Shown: one piece after another, positions 1 to 8,983 of the stretch | Layout: every line of letters starts with the position of its first letter | How positions within the stretch are numbered: position 1 is the stretch's first letter | Assembly (NCBI GenBank): GCA_017618195.1 | Contig: JAFZUW010000056.1 | Coordinates: 20,199-84,198, forward strand | DNA length: 64,000 nt | Direction: 5' to 3' | Origin: Lachnospiraceae bacterium | GTDB taxonomy: Bacteria > Bacillota > Clostridia > Lachnospirales > Lachnospiraceae | Notes under the pieces: model-generated | The model's database searches: none | The model's input: the letters and a program-made list of their open reading frames with translations, nothing else | What the model was told of the DNA's origin: nothing | Program-made: the position numbers and the translations under genes

Positions 1-965
1 GAATATACCGCGGCCTTTCGGCCGAGCGGATGATCATCCTTCTGCTCCTTGCGGGCTACCGCGTGACGGAGTGCATGGAAGACGTCTATCACGGTGAGAT
101 CCAGAAGCGCGGGCGTCTTGACGCGGCGGCGCTTTCGGTAACGATAAGAGTGGCATTTTCCACAATCGTATTCTGCGTGATCTACGGCATTACCACGAAT
201 ATGATTCTCGCCTCGTGCGGTATGACCGTGACTTCGCTTGTTATAATGCTGTTATGCAATCACGCGATGCTCAGCGTTTATGACGATATCAAAAGAGGGT
301 TCGCGGGCGGACGGATTGTGCGGCTGCTCGTCGTATGCTTCCCGCTCTTTCTGGGAGCAATCCTTTACAGCTACCTGGTAAACGCGCCGAAGTATTCGAT
401 TGACCGGATCCTCGGCGAGAATGCGCAGACGTTGTTCAACATCCTGTTCCTGCCCGTGTTCTTAACGAACGCGGTGTGTCAGCCAATCGTAAGACCGACG
501 GTCAATCAGATGGGCGTCTGGTGGAACGAAGGAAAGACCGGCCGGTTCATAAAGGCGGCGCTTCAGCTCGGAGCGGTCATTATCGGAATCAATCTGGCAG
601 TCATTGCCGGAGGATATTTCTTCGGCTGTCCGATCCTCGGAATCATCTATCATGCGGACCTCGCGGAATACCCGATGACGCTTGCGGTATTCCTCTGCTT
701 CGGCGGAATTGCCGCGCTCGCGTCTTATCTGGCGATTGTGCTTACGATCATGCGGAAGCAGTGGTTTATCATTGCGGGCTACATGATCGGTTATCTTGTA
801 AGTCTTGCGGTTACCGACCGGATGGTGAAGGCAAAGGAAATTCCCGGCGCGGGTTATGCGTACGGAATCGTGATGGGAGCGGTTTTTGTAACGCTTCTGG
901 TCCTGACTGTGATCGGTATCATCCTGCAGACGGCTAAGAAAGAAGCCGAGGAGCCTGCGGAATAA
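1..965 (+). CDS. Polysaccharide flippase-like membrane protein, 5' partial
   Basis: Open from the left edge (codons in frame from base 3) to a TAA at 963-965, so the N-terminus lies outside the window and the ATG at 30 is probably internal. The visible 320 residues hold roughly eight to nine hydrophobic segments with short charged loops, in the style of Wzx/MurJ-type flippases that move lipid-linked saccharides across the membrane. The stretch RPTVNQMGVWWNEGKTGRF between two membrane segments is the kind of cytoplasmic loop seen in this superfamily. rsmA follows after 10 bp, so the two are probably co-transcribed. Assignment to the flippase superfamily is by overall appearance; a different multi-spanning transporter is possible. 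Confidence 0.6.
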   Translation, partial: IYRGLSAERMIILLLLAGYRVTECMEDVYHGEIQKRGRLDAAALSVTIRVAFSTIVFCVIYGITTNMILASCGMTVTSLVIMLLCNHAMLSVYDDIKRGFAGGRIVRLLVVCFPLFLGAILYSYLVNAPKYSIDRILGENAQTLFNILFLPVFLTNAVCQPIVRPTVNQMGVWWNEGKTGRFIKAALQLGAVIIGINLAVIAGGYFFGCPILGIIYHADLAEYPMTLAVFLCFGGIAALASYLAIVLTIMRKQWFIIAGYMIGYLVSLAVTDRMVKAKEIPGAGYAYGIVMGAVFVTLLVLTVIGIILQTAKKEAEEPAE

Positions 966-975
966 AGGAGTTTGT

Positions 976-1848
976 ATGGCGTATTTAAGTGATCCGAAAG
1001 AAACGATTGCGGTTCTGCAGCGGTATCATTTTAATTTCCAGAAGAAGTTCGGACAGAACTTTCTGATTGACTCGCATGTGATCGGCAAGATCATCGATGC
1101 GGCGGAAATCGGAAAGGACGACGTTGTATTGGAGATTGGACCCGGAATCGGAACGCTCACGCAGTACCTCTGCGAGGCTGCGGGGAACGTTGTTGCGGTT
1201 GAGATCGATAAGAACCTGATCCCGATCTTGACGCTTGATACCTGTAAGGACTATGAGAATCTCAGGGTTGTTAACGCGGACATCATGAAGACCGACATCC
1301 GAGCCTTGCTTTCGGAGTACGGCGGCCGTCCCGTTAAGGTTGTTGCGAACCTGCCGTATTACATTACGACGCCGATTCTGATGCGGCTTTTGGAGGAACG
1401 CCTCCCCGTAAAGAGCATCACGGTCATGGTCCAGAAGGAAGTCGCGGAGCGGATGGAGACCGGTCCCGGCACAAAGGATTACGGAGCGCTGTCGCTTGCC
1501 GTACAATATTATGCGGAGCCTTATCTGGCGGCAAATGTGCCCGCCAACTGCTTTATGCCGCGGCCGAATGTCGGTTCCGCGGTAATCCGGCTGACGCTTC
1601 ACGAAAAGCCGCCGGTTACGGTTCAAGATGAGAAACTGCTTTTCTCGTTGATCCGCGCATCGTTCAACCAGCGCCGCAAGACGCTCGTGAACGGCATCGG
1701 AAATGCGGAAGGCTTAACCTATACGAAAGAACAGATCACCGAAGCGCTTACGGCGCTCAGAATGTCCCCGACAGTGCGGGGAGAAGCGTTAACGCTTGCC
1801 GAATTCGCGAAACTCGCGGATGAGCTGGGCGGAAAGGAGACGGTATGA
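976..1848 (+). CDS. rsmA: 16S rRNA dimethyladenosine transferase RsmA (KsgA)
   Basis: 290 residues, the normal length. It dimethylates two adjacent adenosines in the 3' terminal helix of 16S rRNA during small-subunit maturation, using SAM. Seen: the family N-terminal signature KKFGQNFL (about residues 20-27), the SAM motif LEIGPGIGTLT (about 52-62), an acidic VAVEIDK strand end, and the catalytic NLPYYITTP motif (about 121-129). The ATG is preceded by AAAGGAG with good spacing. The stop overlaps the next gene by four bases (ATGA), so translation of the VYAGP protein is probably coupled to it. Confidence 0.95.
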   Translation: MAYLSDPKETIAVLQRYHFNFQKKFGQNFLIDSHVIGKIIDAAEIGKDDVVLEIGPGIGTLTQYLCEAAGNVVAVEIDKNLIPILTLDTCKDYENLRVVNADIMKTDIRALLSEYGGRPVKVVANLPYYITTPILMRLLEERLPVKSITVMVQKEVAERMETGPGTKDYGALSLAVQYYAEPYLAANVPANCFMPRPNVGSAVIRLTLHEKPPVTVQDEKLLFSLIRASFNQRRKTLVNGIGNAEGLTYTKEQITEALTALRMSPTVRGEALTLAEFAKLADELGGKETV

Positions 1849-2456
1849 GTGACGAGATGAACAAAGATTTGACGGACGTAAACGGTGTTTTGAAGGAAGA
1901 GACATTTGAGAATGCAGCAGAATGCACAGCGGAGAATGCGGAGAAGTGCAATGCAGATAACGCAGCTCCTGCACAAAGCGCTGCGGCAGAGCGTCCGGAA
2001 TACCCCGCCTGTGCGGTCGAAGATGACGAAGACACCGCAGAAGCGAAAGCGGACGCTTCCGATGCTCCTGCACCGGATGGCGCCTCCGAAAACCCGGACG
2101 ACGAGAGACGGAGGAAGATGATGCAGTATGCCGGGTCATCGGATCCGCAGAACATGATGTGTGTTTATGCAGGCCCCGGCTATTTTAATCAAAACCCTCC
2201 GATGATGTTCGTTTATGCGGGGCCCGGAGCGATGCCGAAGTCGTCGAAACCCGGAATGATGCTTGTTTATGCGGCACCGCCGCTTCCGAAGGTACCCGGC
2301 GGAACGGTTCCGATGACCGACGGCGAGGGCGAGTCGAAGGAGAAAATGGTATTCTGCGCTTACTGCGGTGCTCAGATCCCGCTGAAATCGAAGTACTGCA
2401 TGAATTGCGGCGCGCTTAACATTTTGTACGGAAAAGGAGACATCAAAACCTGCTAG
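1845..2456 (+). CDS. VYAGP-repeat protein with C-terminal zinc ribbon; candidate radical SAM substrate
   Basis: 203 residues, no family recognised. Residues 1-90 are acidic, Ala/Glu-rich and look disordered, with a few scattered Cys. Then come four copies of one motif: MMQYAGSS (92-99), MMCVYAGPG (104-112), MMFVYAGPG (120-128) and MMLVYAAPP (138-146), spaced 12-18 residues apart by Pro/Asn/Lys-rich linkers. A C-x2-C-G ... C-x2-C-G zinc ribbon follows (171-189) and the last residue is Cys. It starts in a four-base overlap with rsmA and is followed after 20 bp by a radical SAM/SPASM gene. Repeated short cores next to such an enzyme suggest a ribosomally made, post-translationally modified peptide substrate, possibly with modification at the repeated Val-Tyr; this is inference. 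A plain zinc-ribbon scaffold protein is the alternative. Confidence 0.75.
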   Translation: MSDEMNKDLTDVNGVLKEETFENAAECTAENAEKCNADNAAPAQSAAAERPEYPACAVEDDEDTAEAKADASDAPAPDGASENPDDERRRKMMQYAGSSDPQNMMCVYAGPGYFNQNPPMMFVYAGPGAMPKSSKPGMMLVYAAPPLPKVPGGTVPMTDGEGESKEKMVFCAYCGAQIPLKSKYCMNCGALNILYGKGDIKTC

Positions 2457-2465
2457 GCGGGTTTT
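2445..2465 (+). terminator. Hairpin spanning the VYAGP stop codon (possible attenuator)
   Basis: A nine-pair stem (AAAACCTGC with GCGGGTTTT, one G-T pair) whose three-base loop is exactly the TAG stop codon of the VYAGP gene. The 3' arm ends in TTTT. It could reduce read-through into the radical SAM gene or protect the upstream mRNA. The loop is tight and no separate U-run follows, so it is probably not a full terminator. Confidence 0.45.
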
Positions 2466-2476
2466 GAGAAGATACG

Positions 2477-3508
2477 ATGAAGTTTAATCTGCGCCGGTGC
2501 GTATGGGAAATCACGCTTGCGTGCTGCTTCTCCTGCAAGTATTGCGGCTCGAAGGGCGGCAAAGCGCGTGAGAACGAACTGACAACCGAAGAATGCCTGA
2601 ATGTTGCCGACCAGCTCGCGGAGCTCGGCTGCCGGCGCGTTTCCATGATCGGCGGCGAAGTGTTCATGCGCAGGGACTGGAAGGAAATCGTCGGAAGGCT
2701 TGCCGCACACGACATCAGCGTCAACATTATCACGAACGGGTTTCTCTTCACGGAGAGCCTGCTCGCGGACCTCAAGTCGCTTCGAATCGAGTCGGTTTCG
2801 GTTTCGCTCGACGGTCCGAAGGAAGTACACGACAAGTATCGTCAGGAAGGAAGCTATGACCGCGCGCTTGCTGCGCTTGCCGCACTCAGCGCCGGCGGCA
2901 TTCCGACCTCCGTTATCAGCACTTTGAATGCGGAAAATGTACAGACCCTTCCAGCTCTTTACGAGACGCTTTGCAATTATCCGATCTTCGCCTGGCAGCT
3001 GCAGGCATGCTCGCCGATGGGCAATGCGGCCAACTCGGGGATCGACTACGCATTTGACCCGAGAGAGGTGATCCGGTTTGTGACGGAGCATATGCGGACG
3101 GCTCCGTTTATGCTCGGGGTTGCCGACAATATCGGGTATTTTACGCCCGATGAAGGAAGCATCCGCGGAAATATGAGCGGAACGGCCTGCTTCGGCGGGT
3201 GCCGAGCGGGAATCTCGGCGATCGGAATCGACAGCATCGGAAACGTCCGCGGCTGCGAATCGATGTACGACGAACGCTTTAACGAAGGGAATCTCCGCGA
3301 GAAGAGTCTTCGGGAGATATGGGAGGACGAGGACGCATTTGCCTACAATCGGAAGTTTGATAAGAGCATGCTGACCGGTCCGTGCGCTTCCTGCGCACAG
3401 GGACCGTTTTGTGCCGGCGGGTGCCGGTCGTATAACTTCTTCACGCACGGCAAGCTCTATGAAGCGCCCCGCTGCGCGAGAGCGATGGACGCTCAGCCGG
3501 ATAAGTAG
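2477..3508 (+). CDS. Radical SAM/SPASM protein, candidate peptide maturase
   Basis: 343 residues. The CX3CX2C cluster-binding motif is near the start (CCFSCKYC, about residues 13-20), with a GGE-type motif (MIGGEVF, about 58-64) as in radical SAM cores. The C-terminal third has a full SPASM signature: CRAGISAIGIDSIGNVRGC, then CASCAQGPFCAGGC, then a final Cys, enough to bind auxiliary Fe-S clusters. Such enzymes (AlbA, CteB, PqqE, MftC type) modify peptides or small proteins. The upstream neighbour with four VYAGP-like repeats is the obvious substrate candidate. The ribosome binding site is weak (GAGAAG), consistent with coupled, low expression. A role on an unlinked substrate (for example anaerobic sulfatase maturation) is not excluded, but no sulfatase is nearby. 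Confidence 0.85.
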   Translation: MKFNLRRCVWEITLACCFSCKYCGSKGGKARENELTTEECLNVADQLAELGCRRVSMIGGEVFMRRDWKEIVGRLAAHDISVNIITNGFLFTESLLADLKSLRIESVSVSLDGPKEVHDKYRQEGSYDRALAALAALSAGGIPTSVISTLNAENVQTLPALYETLCNYPIFAWQLQACSPMGNAANSGIDYAFDPREVIRFVTEHMRTAPFMLGVADNIGYFTPDEGSIRGNMSGTACFGGCRAGISAIGIDSIGNVRGCESMYDERFNEGNLREKSLREIWEDEDAFAYNRKFDKSMLTGPCASCAQGPFCAGGCRSYNFFTHGKLYEAPRCARAMDAQPDK

Positions 3509-3560
3509 GCGTACCGGCATTGGGATTTAACCCGAAGCGTAATGAGAATATAAGCAAAAG

Positions 3561-3594
3561 AAAAGGCTTGTCCCCGTATGGAGACAAGCCTTTT
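3561..3594. terminator. Bidirectional terminator between rSAM gene and nucleoside importer
   Basis: Perfect 12-bp stem (AAAAGGCTTGTC with GACAAGCCTTTT) with a 10-base loop. It has A-run/T-run flanks on both strands, lying between convergent genes. Confidence 0.85.
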
Positions 3595-3649
3595 GTGCGT
3601 TTCGGAACGGATGGAGACTGCTGTGCCGGTCATATCCGCTATAGGAAGT

Positions 3650-4714
3650 TTACCGCTCTTCGCGGAAGTAGTTCTGCCCGAGGTGTGCGGGCGGAAGGGC
3701 TTCCTTCTTTTCTTTGATGCTGACGAAGATCAGTACGAGCAGCGTCATCACGTAAGGAGACATCTTGAACAGCTCCTGTGCCTGCATCGAAAGCTTCGGA
3801 ATCGTGAGGAAGAACAGCTTCTGGCCGCCGATGTAGTTGTGGATGATGTACATGCCGCCGAAGATAAAGGAACCGATGATGGCAAGACCCGGTCTCCAAA
3901 GGGAGAAGATTACGAGGGCTACGGAAAGCCATCCGCGGTCGCCGAAACCGTCGCTCGACCATACGCCCGAAGCGTAGTCCATGATGTAGTAAAGTCCGCC
4001 GAGTCCGGCAATCATGCTGCCGAGACAGGTGGAGACGTATTTGTAGCGGTTTACGTTGATACCGGCTGCGTCCGCGGTTGCGGGATCTTCACCGACTGCA
4101 CGGAGCGTAAGACCGGTACGCGTCTTCATCAGAACGTGCGCCGCAACAAGCGCGATGATGATCGACAGGTAAGCGAGGAAACTGTAGGAGAATACGGTCT
4201 GGCACAGTTCCGCGAGGATCTGCGGGCATTTGCCTGCCTGCGCCGCTTTATTGACGCTGTCGACAAAGCCGAGATGCTTCGCAAAACAGCCGCTCGTCTT
4301 CGTAAGCGTTACGGTCGGAACGTCCGCGTGGCTGATCTTGATGAGAGAGCCGCCGAAGAAGTTGCCGACACCTACGCCGAACGTTGTAAGCGCAAGACCG
4401 GTTACGTTCTGGTTTGCGCGGAGCGAAACGGTCAGGAAGCAGTACAGAAGTCCCATCAGGCAGGAAAATACGAGCGAGCACGTCAGTGCGATCAGGATCG
4501 CGAACAGGCGGACGTACCAGAGACCGAAATCCGCGCCGGTCTGCTCGTAGAAGAATCCGCCGATTACGCCGCCGATGGCGCCCATGTACATGATGCCGGG
4601 AATACCGAGGTTCAGGTGGCCGGATTTTTCGGTGATGATCTCACCGGTCGAACCGTACAGGAGCGGAACGCCCTGCATTACAGCTCTTCGGATAAAGGAG
4701 AAGAATAGTGTCAT
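3650..4714 (-). CDS. BMP-family nucleoside ABC transporter permease (NupQ-like)
   Basis: 354 residues, multi-spanning. The N-terminal region (YGSTGEIITEKSGHLNLGI, about residues 21-39) is the conserved loop of the second permease in BMP-type ABC importers of nucleosides or purines (NupQ/YufQ type). It overlaps the upstream permease by four bases and is the last gene of lipoprotein-ATPase-permease-permease in the usual order. An insertion at about residues 160-190 (HLGFVDSVNKAAQAG region) makes a periplasmic loop longer than in many homologues. The substrate is likely nucleosides by family, but cannot be read from the sequence. Confidence 0.85.
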   Translation of the reverse strand: MTLFFSFIRRAVMQGVPLLYGSTGEIITEKSGHLNLGIPGIMYMGAIGGVIGGFFYEQTGADFGLWYVRLFAILIALTCSLVFSCLMGLLYCFLTVSLRANQNVTGLALTTFGVGVGNFFGGSLIKISHADVPTVTLTKTSGCFAKHLGFVDSVNKAAQAGKCPQILAELCQTVFSYSFLAYLSIIIALVAAHVLMKTRTGLTLRAVGEDPATADAAGINVNRYKYVSTCLGSMIAGLGGLYYIMDYASGVWSSDGFGDRGWLSVALVIFSLWRPGLAIIGSFIFGGMYIIHNYIGGQKLFFLTIPKLSMQAQELFKMSPYVMTLLVLIFVSIKEKKEALPPAHLGQNYFREER

Positions 4715-5952
4715 TGCTCTGAGCCCTCCTTTCCGTCATTGTCCGGAATTGCTTCTTCATTCTTTTCTTCGGTTTCCGGAACAGCGTCTTTCTGCTCTTC
4801 CGTGTTTTCGGAAACCGGTTCCGCTTTCGCGGCTTCTGCCCCGGGAAGCGCTTCTTTCTTTCGGAACTTTATCGTAAAGTTAATGAAAAATTCACATCCG
4901 ATAATACAGAAGATTACGAATCCGGTAACGATATCCGCGAAGGACGAGTCGAGACCGGTCAGCGTCGTGATCTCCTTGGCGCCCTTGCCGAGGAACGCGA
5001 TCAGAAATGCGAAAAATGCCATTGCGATCGGGTTGAACTTCGCGAGCCACGATACCATGATCGCGGTGAAGCCCTGGCCGCCGACCGAACCGGCGATGAT
5101 CGTGTGATCCGCACCGGCAACGATCAGGAATCCGGCAAGTCCGCAGATGGCACCGGAGATTGCCATGGTACGAAGGATTACGACCTTAACGTTGATTCCG
5201 ATGTAGCGCGCCGTCTTCTCACTTTCGCCGACAACCGAGATCTCGTAGCCGTGCTTGCAGTGATTGAGGTAGATGTACGATACGATCGTCATCACGATAA
5301 CGATCAGGATGTTCAAAAGGTACGGATAATCACCGATCGAAACGAGCCAGCCGGCTTTCGTATTGGCATTGATGATTCCGATATGGCCGGAGCCCTTCGG
5401 AACGGACCAGATGTAAACGTAGTAAGCCGTGATCTGCGTCGCAATGTAGTTCATCATCAGCGTGAACAGCGTTTCATTGGTGTTCCAGAACGCTTTGAAG
5501 ACGGCGGGAATGATCGCCCAGACGGCGCCGGCGATAATCGATGCCGTAACCATGATCAAAAGAAGAACGGGGTTCGGAACCTTGTCACCGATCTTCAGCA
5601 TGCAGGTAACGGAGGCGAGACACGCGATCAGCGTCTGACCTTCCGCACCGATATTCCAGAAGCGCATCCGGAATGCCGGAGTAACGGCAAGCGAGATGCA
5701 CAGCAGAATCGCGGTCTTTTCGAACAGGTCCCAGCGGCGGTTCGGCGTACCGAACGTTCCGTCGAAGATCGTGCTGATAATCCGGAACGGGTCCCAGCCG
5801 ACGATCAATAATCCGAAGAGGCACACGATCAGCATGCCGACAAGGATTGCCGCCAGACGGATCAGCAGAGCCTTGTGCCGCGGCAGATTATCCCGCTTCG
5901 CGAGGTGGAACAGAGGCTCGCGGATGGGTTTATGATTCTTGGTTTCCGTCAT
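4711..5952 (-). CDS. BMP-family nucleoside ABC transporter permease (NupP-like)
   Basis: 413 residues from an ATG at 5952, chosen because GGAAAGGAGG lies eight bases upstream; the open frame extends further, but that part is inside the ATPase gene and lacks membrane character. About ten hydrophobic segments and the motif FWNIGAEGQ (about residue 110) typical of the first BMP-system permease. A C-terminal acidic tail rich in Glu and Ala (last about 45 residues) is extra to the family core. It overlaps the ATPase gene by 23 bp upstream and the second permease by four bases. Confidence 0.85.
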   Translation of the reverse strand: MTETKNHKPIREPLFHLAKRDNLPRHKALLIRLAAILVGMLIVCLFGLLIVGWDPFRIISTIFDGTFGTPNRRWDLFEKTAILLCISLAVTPAFRMRFWNIGAEGQTLIACLASVTCMLKIGDKVPNPVLLLIMVTASIIAGAVWAIIPAVFKAFWNTNETLFTLMMNYIATQITAYYVYIWSVPKGSGHIGIINANTKAGWLVSIGDYPYLLNILIVIVMTIVSYIYLNHCKHGYEISVVGESEKTARYIGINVKVVILRTMAISGAICGLAGFLIVAGADHTIIAGSVGGQGFTAIMVSWLAKFNPIAMAFFAFLIAFLGKGAKEITTLTGLDSSFADIVTGFVIFCIIGCEFFINFTIKFRKKEALPGAEAAKAEPVSENTEEQKDAVPETEEKNEEAIPDNDGKEGSEQ

Positions 5953-7651
5953 TCGGGGCCTCCTTTCCGCCGTTCTCAGATGCAGGCGTAATTTCCGTTT
6001 GTACGGCAGCGCTGTCCGCAACAGCCGGCTTTTCGGAACTGTCCGCGGCGGTGTCCGCAGCGGTCTCATCAACCTTCTTGGTCATCAGAAGTCCGATCTG
6101 TTCTTTTAAGGTCATGCCTTCGGGAGTAACACGCGGGTCAACGATGCCCGAGATGCTTCCCGAACTGAGTACAAGGATACGGTCGCACAGTTCGATCAGA
6201 ACGTCCAGGTCTTCGCCGACAAATATGATCGATACGCCTTTCTCCTTCTGTTCATTCAAAAGACGGTAAATGGTAAACGAAGAGTTGATGTCAAGTCCGC
6301 GCACCGGATAAGCAACCATCAATACGGTCGGCGCCGAAGCAATCTCACGGCCGACGAGAACCTTCTGCACGTTTCCGCCCGAAAGCCTCCGGACAGGCGT
6401 CTTCGCATTGGGCGTAACAACCTGCAGGTCGCTGATGATCTGATCGGCAAGCGATGCGGGAGCGGTACGGTTTAAGAAGAAACCGCGCCCCGATTCGTAA
6501 CTTCGAAGCATCATGTTGTCAATGATTCCCATATTGCCGACAAGTCCCATGCCGAGACGGTCTTCGGGGACAAAGGAAAGGCGGACGCCGAGTTCGCGGA
6601 TCTGACGGGGAGACTTGTTTCTCAGGTTCTCTTCCTTTTCCGTTGAGGGATTCATATAGGTGATCTCTCCGGACTCGAGGCGCTGTAAGCCGGCAATCGA
6701 CTCAAGCAGTTCGCGCTGGCCGCTTCCCGCGATACCCGCGATGCCGAGGATCTCGCCGCTTTGTGCGGTAAAGGAAATGTTTTTAAGAACAGCAATTCCG
6801 TCCTCGTTTTTACAGTTCAGCCCTTTTACGATAAGTCTCGGAACGGGATTCTTCGGCTCGCTCCGGTGGATGTTCAGGTCGACTTTCTCGCCGACCATCA
6901 TCTCGGTCAGCTTGGCTTCGTTTGTTTCCTTTGTCACAACGGTGCCGATGTAGCGGCCCTTGCAGAGAACGGCGACTTTGTCGGAAAGCGCCATAACTTC
7001 GTGCAGCTTGTGAGTAATAATGATGATCGCCTTGCCGTCGTCGCGCATGCGGCGCAGAACGTCGAAGAGACGGTCGGTCTCCTGCGGCGTCAGTACGGCG
7101 GTCGGTTCATCAAGGATCAGAATGTCGGCACCGCGGTACAGAACCTTGATGATCTCAACGGTCTGCTTCTCGGATACGGACATGTCGTAGATTTTCTTCT
7201 TCGGATCCAGAACGAATCCGTAGCGCCCGCATATTTCGCGGACGCGTTCTTCGTAGGCGGGCAGGTCGTACCGGCCGTCATTCAGACCGAGCACGATGTT
7301 CTCGGTAGCGGTAAATACATCGATCAGCTTGAAGTGCTGATGGATCATACCGATCTTATACCGGAAGGCGTCTTTCGGCGAGCGGATCAGTACCTCCTCG
7401 CCGTCGATGAAGATATGACCGGAGTCCGGAAAATAGATGCCGGAGATCATATTCATCAGCGTTGTCTTTCCGCTGCCGTTCTCGCCGAGGATCGAAAGGA
7501 TCTCGCCGCGGTAGACGGACAGATTGATGCCTTGGTTGGCGATGACTTCGCCGAAGGTTTTAGTGATATTTCTGAGTTCAATGGCGGGAACCGGCGAACC
7601 GGACACGTTCGGAGTCGCTGCCGTTGCGGATGATGCGGTCTGCTCGCTCAC
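5930..7651 (-). CDS. BMP-family nucleoside importer ATPase, duplicated ABC domains (NupO-like)
   Basis: 573 residues with two ABC domains. The first has Walker A GENGSGKTT (about residue 56), signature region MSVSEKQTVEI and Walker B LILDEPTAVLTP; the second has GIAGSGQRELLE and RLSGGNVQKVLVGRE, with the degenerate second half (MVAYPVRGLD in place of the DEP Walker B) usual in sugar and nucleoside importers of this class. So only the first site should hydrolyse ATP fully. A charged, Ala/Glu-rich tail of about 50 residues follows the second domain. It couples to the two downstream permeases and the upstream lipoprotein. Confidence 0.88.
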   Translation of the reverse strand: MSEQTASSATAATPNVSGSPVPAIELRNITKTFGEVIANQGINLSVYRGEILSILGENGSGKTTLMNMISGIYFPDSGHIFIDGEEVLIRSPKDAFRYKIGMIHQHFKLIDVFTATENIVLGLNDGRYDLPAYEERVREICGRYGFVLDPKKKIYDMSVSEKQTVEIIKVLYRGADILILDEPTAVLTPQETDRLFDVLRRMRDDGKAIIIITHKLHEVMALSDKVAVLCKGRYIGTVVTKETNEAKLTEMMVGEKVDLNIHRSEPKNPVPRLIVKGLNCKNEDGIAVLKNISFTAQSGEILGIAGIAGSGQRELLESIAGLQRLESGEITYMNPSTEKEENLRNKSPRQIRELGVRLSFVPEDRLGMGLVGNMGIIDNMMLRSYESGRGFFLNRTAPASLADQIISDLQVVTPNAKTPVRRLSGGNVQKVLVGREIASAPTVLMVAYPVRGLDINSSFTIYRLLNEQKEKGVSIIFVGEDLDVLIELCDRILVLSSGSISGIVDPRVTPEGMTLKEQIGLLMTKKVDETAADTAADSSEKPAVADSAAVQTEITPASENGGKEAPNDGNQES

Positions 7652-7715
7652 GATGGAAACCTCCTCCAGGGAAAACCTGCCGAAGCAGGCGTTAACGGGT
7701 GATAAATTAATTTCA

Positions 7716-7737
7716 GCGGGGCACTTTCATGCCCCGC
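7716..7737 (-). terminator. Intercistronic hairpin after the BMP lipoprotein gene
   Basis: Perfect 8-bp stem (GCGGGGCA/TGCCCCGC) with a six-base loop in the 117-bp gap between lipoprotein and ATPase genes. On the minus strand it is followed by a T-rich but interrupted tail. Such hairpins often keep binding-protein mRNA more abundant than transporter mRNA; a partial terminator or RNase block is likely. Confidence 0.55.
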
Positions 7738-7768
7738 CGAAGGGAGTTCGTATCAATTACAATACGGT

Positions 7769-8983
7769 TTAATATGCAGCATTCAGGAACTCGATGCCGT
7801 CGATTCTGATGTCAAATGCAGGAGCGCTGCGGTACTCGGACTCATGGAAATAGCCGTCCTTGATAACTTCGGTATCAGGGGTGTACGCTTCGTCGCTGTC
7901 TACGTCAGCCATGTAAGAGGTGAGGGCCTTTCCGTCAACGGTGAAGGTCGAGGTGGAGAATACCTTGATCTTGCCGGCCTTGAGATCGGCAACAACGGCG
8001 TCAACCTTTTCCTTGGTGCCTGCAGCGGCAGCCTTGTCGTTGATCGCGGAAAGCTCTACGGAACCTTCTGCGAAACCGCCGGTCCAGTCAGCTGCGATCG
8101 CAGTGCCGTCCTTTACGCAGTTGATTGCGTAAATGTAGTAAGGAGCCCAGTTGATTCTGGAGGAAACGATAAAGGTGTTCGGGCAAGCGTTAACGGTGGA
8201 ACCGTTGTAGGAAACGTTCGGAACGCCTGCCTTCTCGCATGCGGTAGGAGCACCCATGGAGTCAGCGTGCTGGGAAATCAGGACGCAGCCTGCGTTGATG
8301 AGCTTCTCGGCAGCTTCCTTCTCTGCGGTCTCATCATACCAGGAACCGGTGTACTGAACCTTCATGGTAACGCTCGGGCATACGGACTTTGCGCCGAGGT
8401 AGAAGGAGGTAAGACCGGAAATAACTTCTGCGTAAGTATAAGCGCCTACATAACCGATAACGGCCTTGTCAGCAGTGATCTTGCCGGAGCTGATCATGTC
8501 GTTGAGCTTGAGACCTGCGGCAACGCCTGCAGCGTAACGGCCTTCGTAAATGCTTGCGAAAGCGTTGTGATAGTTGGCGATCTTCTCGGTGTGAGCCTTG
8601 GTTCCGGTAGCGTGGCAGAACTGAACCTTCGGGAACTCTTTAGCGGCCTGGATCATGAAATCCTCGTGACCGAAAGAGTCAGCGAAAATGATGTTGCATC
8701 CGCGGTCTACAAGGTCCTTGGCTGCCTCGTAGCAGGCGTTGCTCTCATCAATACCGGTAACGATGATCATGCGGCTCTCGGGAATGCCGAGCTGCTTGCA
8801 CGCATCCTTCATCGCGTTGATGAAGTTGAGGTCGTAAGTAGACTGCTCATTATGAAGACAAATGAGACCTACTTTAATGTTCTTGTACTCTTCGCTGCCT
8901 TCATCATTGCCGTCCTTGCCGCCGCAGCCTGCAAGAGACAGAATCATGATCACGGTGAGGAGCATTGCGAGAATCTTTTTCAT
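7769..8983 (-). CDS. BMP-family substrate-binding lipoprotein
   Basis: 404 residues. The signal peptide MKKILAMLLTVIMILSLAGC ends in a lipobox (LAGC), so the mature protein is tethered by a diacylated Cys on the outer face of the membrane. The start at 8983 is chosen over the ATG two codons upstream because TAAGGAGA sits seven bases before it and almost abuts the other. The body has the BMP pattern (VGLICLHNEQSTYDLNF, ADSFGHEDFM, GYVGAYTYAEVISG, CVLISQHADSMG). It should bind nucleosides or a related ligand and deliver them to the permease pair downstream. First gene of its operon with a strong promoter of its own. Confidence 0.9.
   Translation of the reverse strand: MKKILAMLLTVIMILSLAGCGGKDGNDEGSEEYKNIKVGLICLHNEQSTYDLNFINAMKDACKQLGIPESRMIIVTGIDESNACYEAAKDLVDRGCNIIFADSFGHEDFMIQAAKEFPKVQFCHATGTKAHTEKIANYHNAFASIYEGRYAAGVAAGLKLNDMISSGKITADKAVIGYVGAYTYAEVISGLTSFYLGAKSVCPSVTMKVQYTGSWYDETAEKEAAEKLINAGCVLISQHADSMGAPTACEKAGVPNVSYNGSTVNACPNTFIVSSRINWAPYYIYAINCVKDGTAIAADWTGGFAEGSVELSAINDKAAAAGTKEKVDAVVADLKAGKIKVFSTSTFTVDGKALTSYMADVDSDEAYTPDTEVIKDGYFHESEYRSAPAFDIRIDGIEFLNAAY

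Noticed and set aside
3578-4708. Plus-strand frame over the nucleoside permease
   Set aside because: The minus-strand permease has motifs and operon context; this frame has none.
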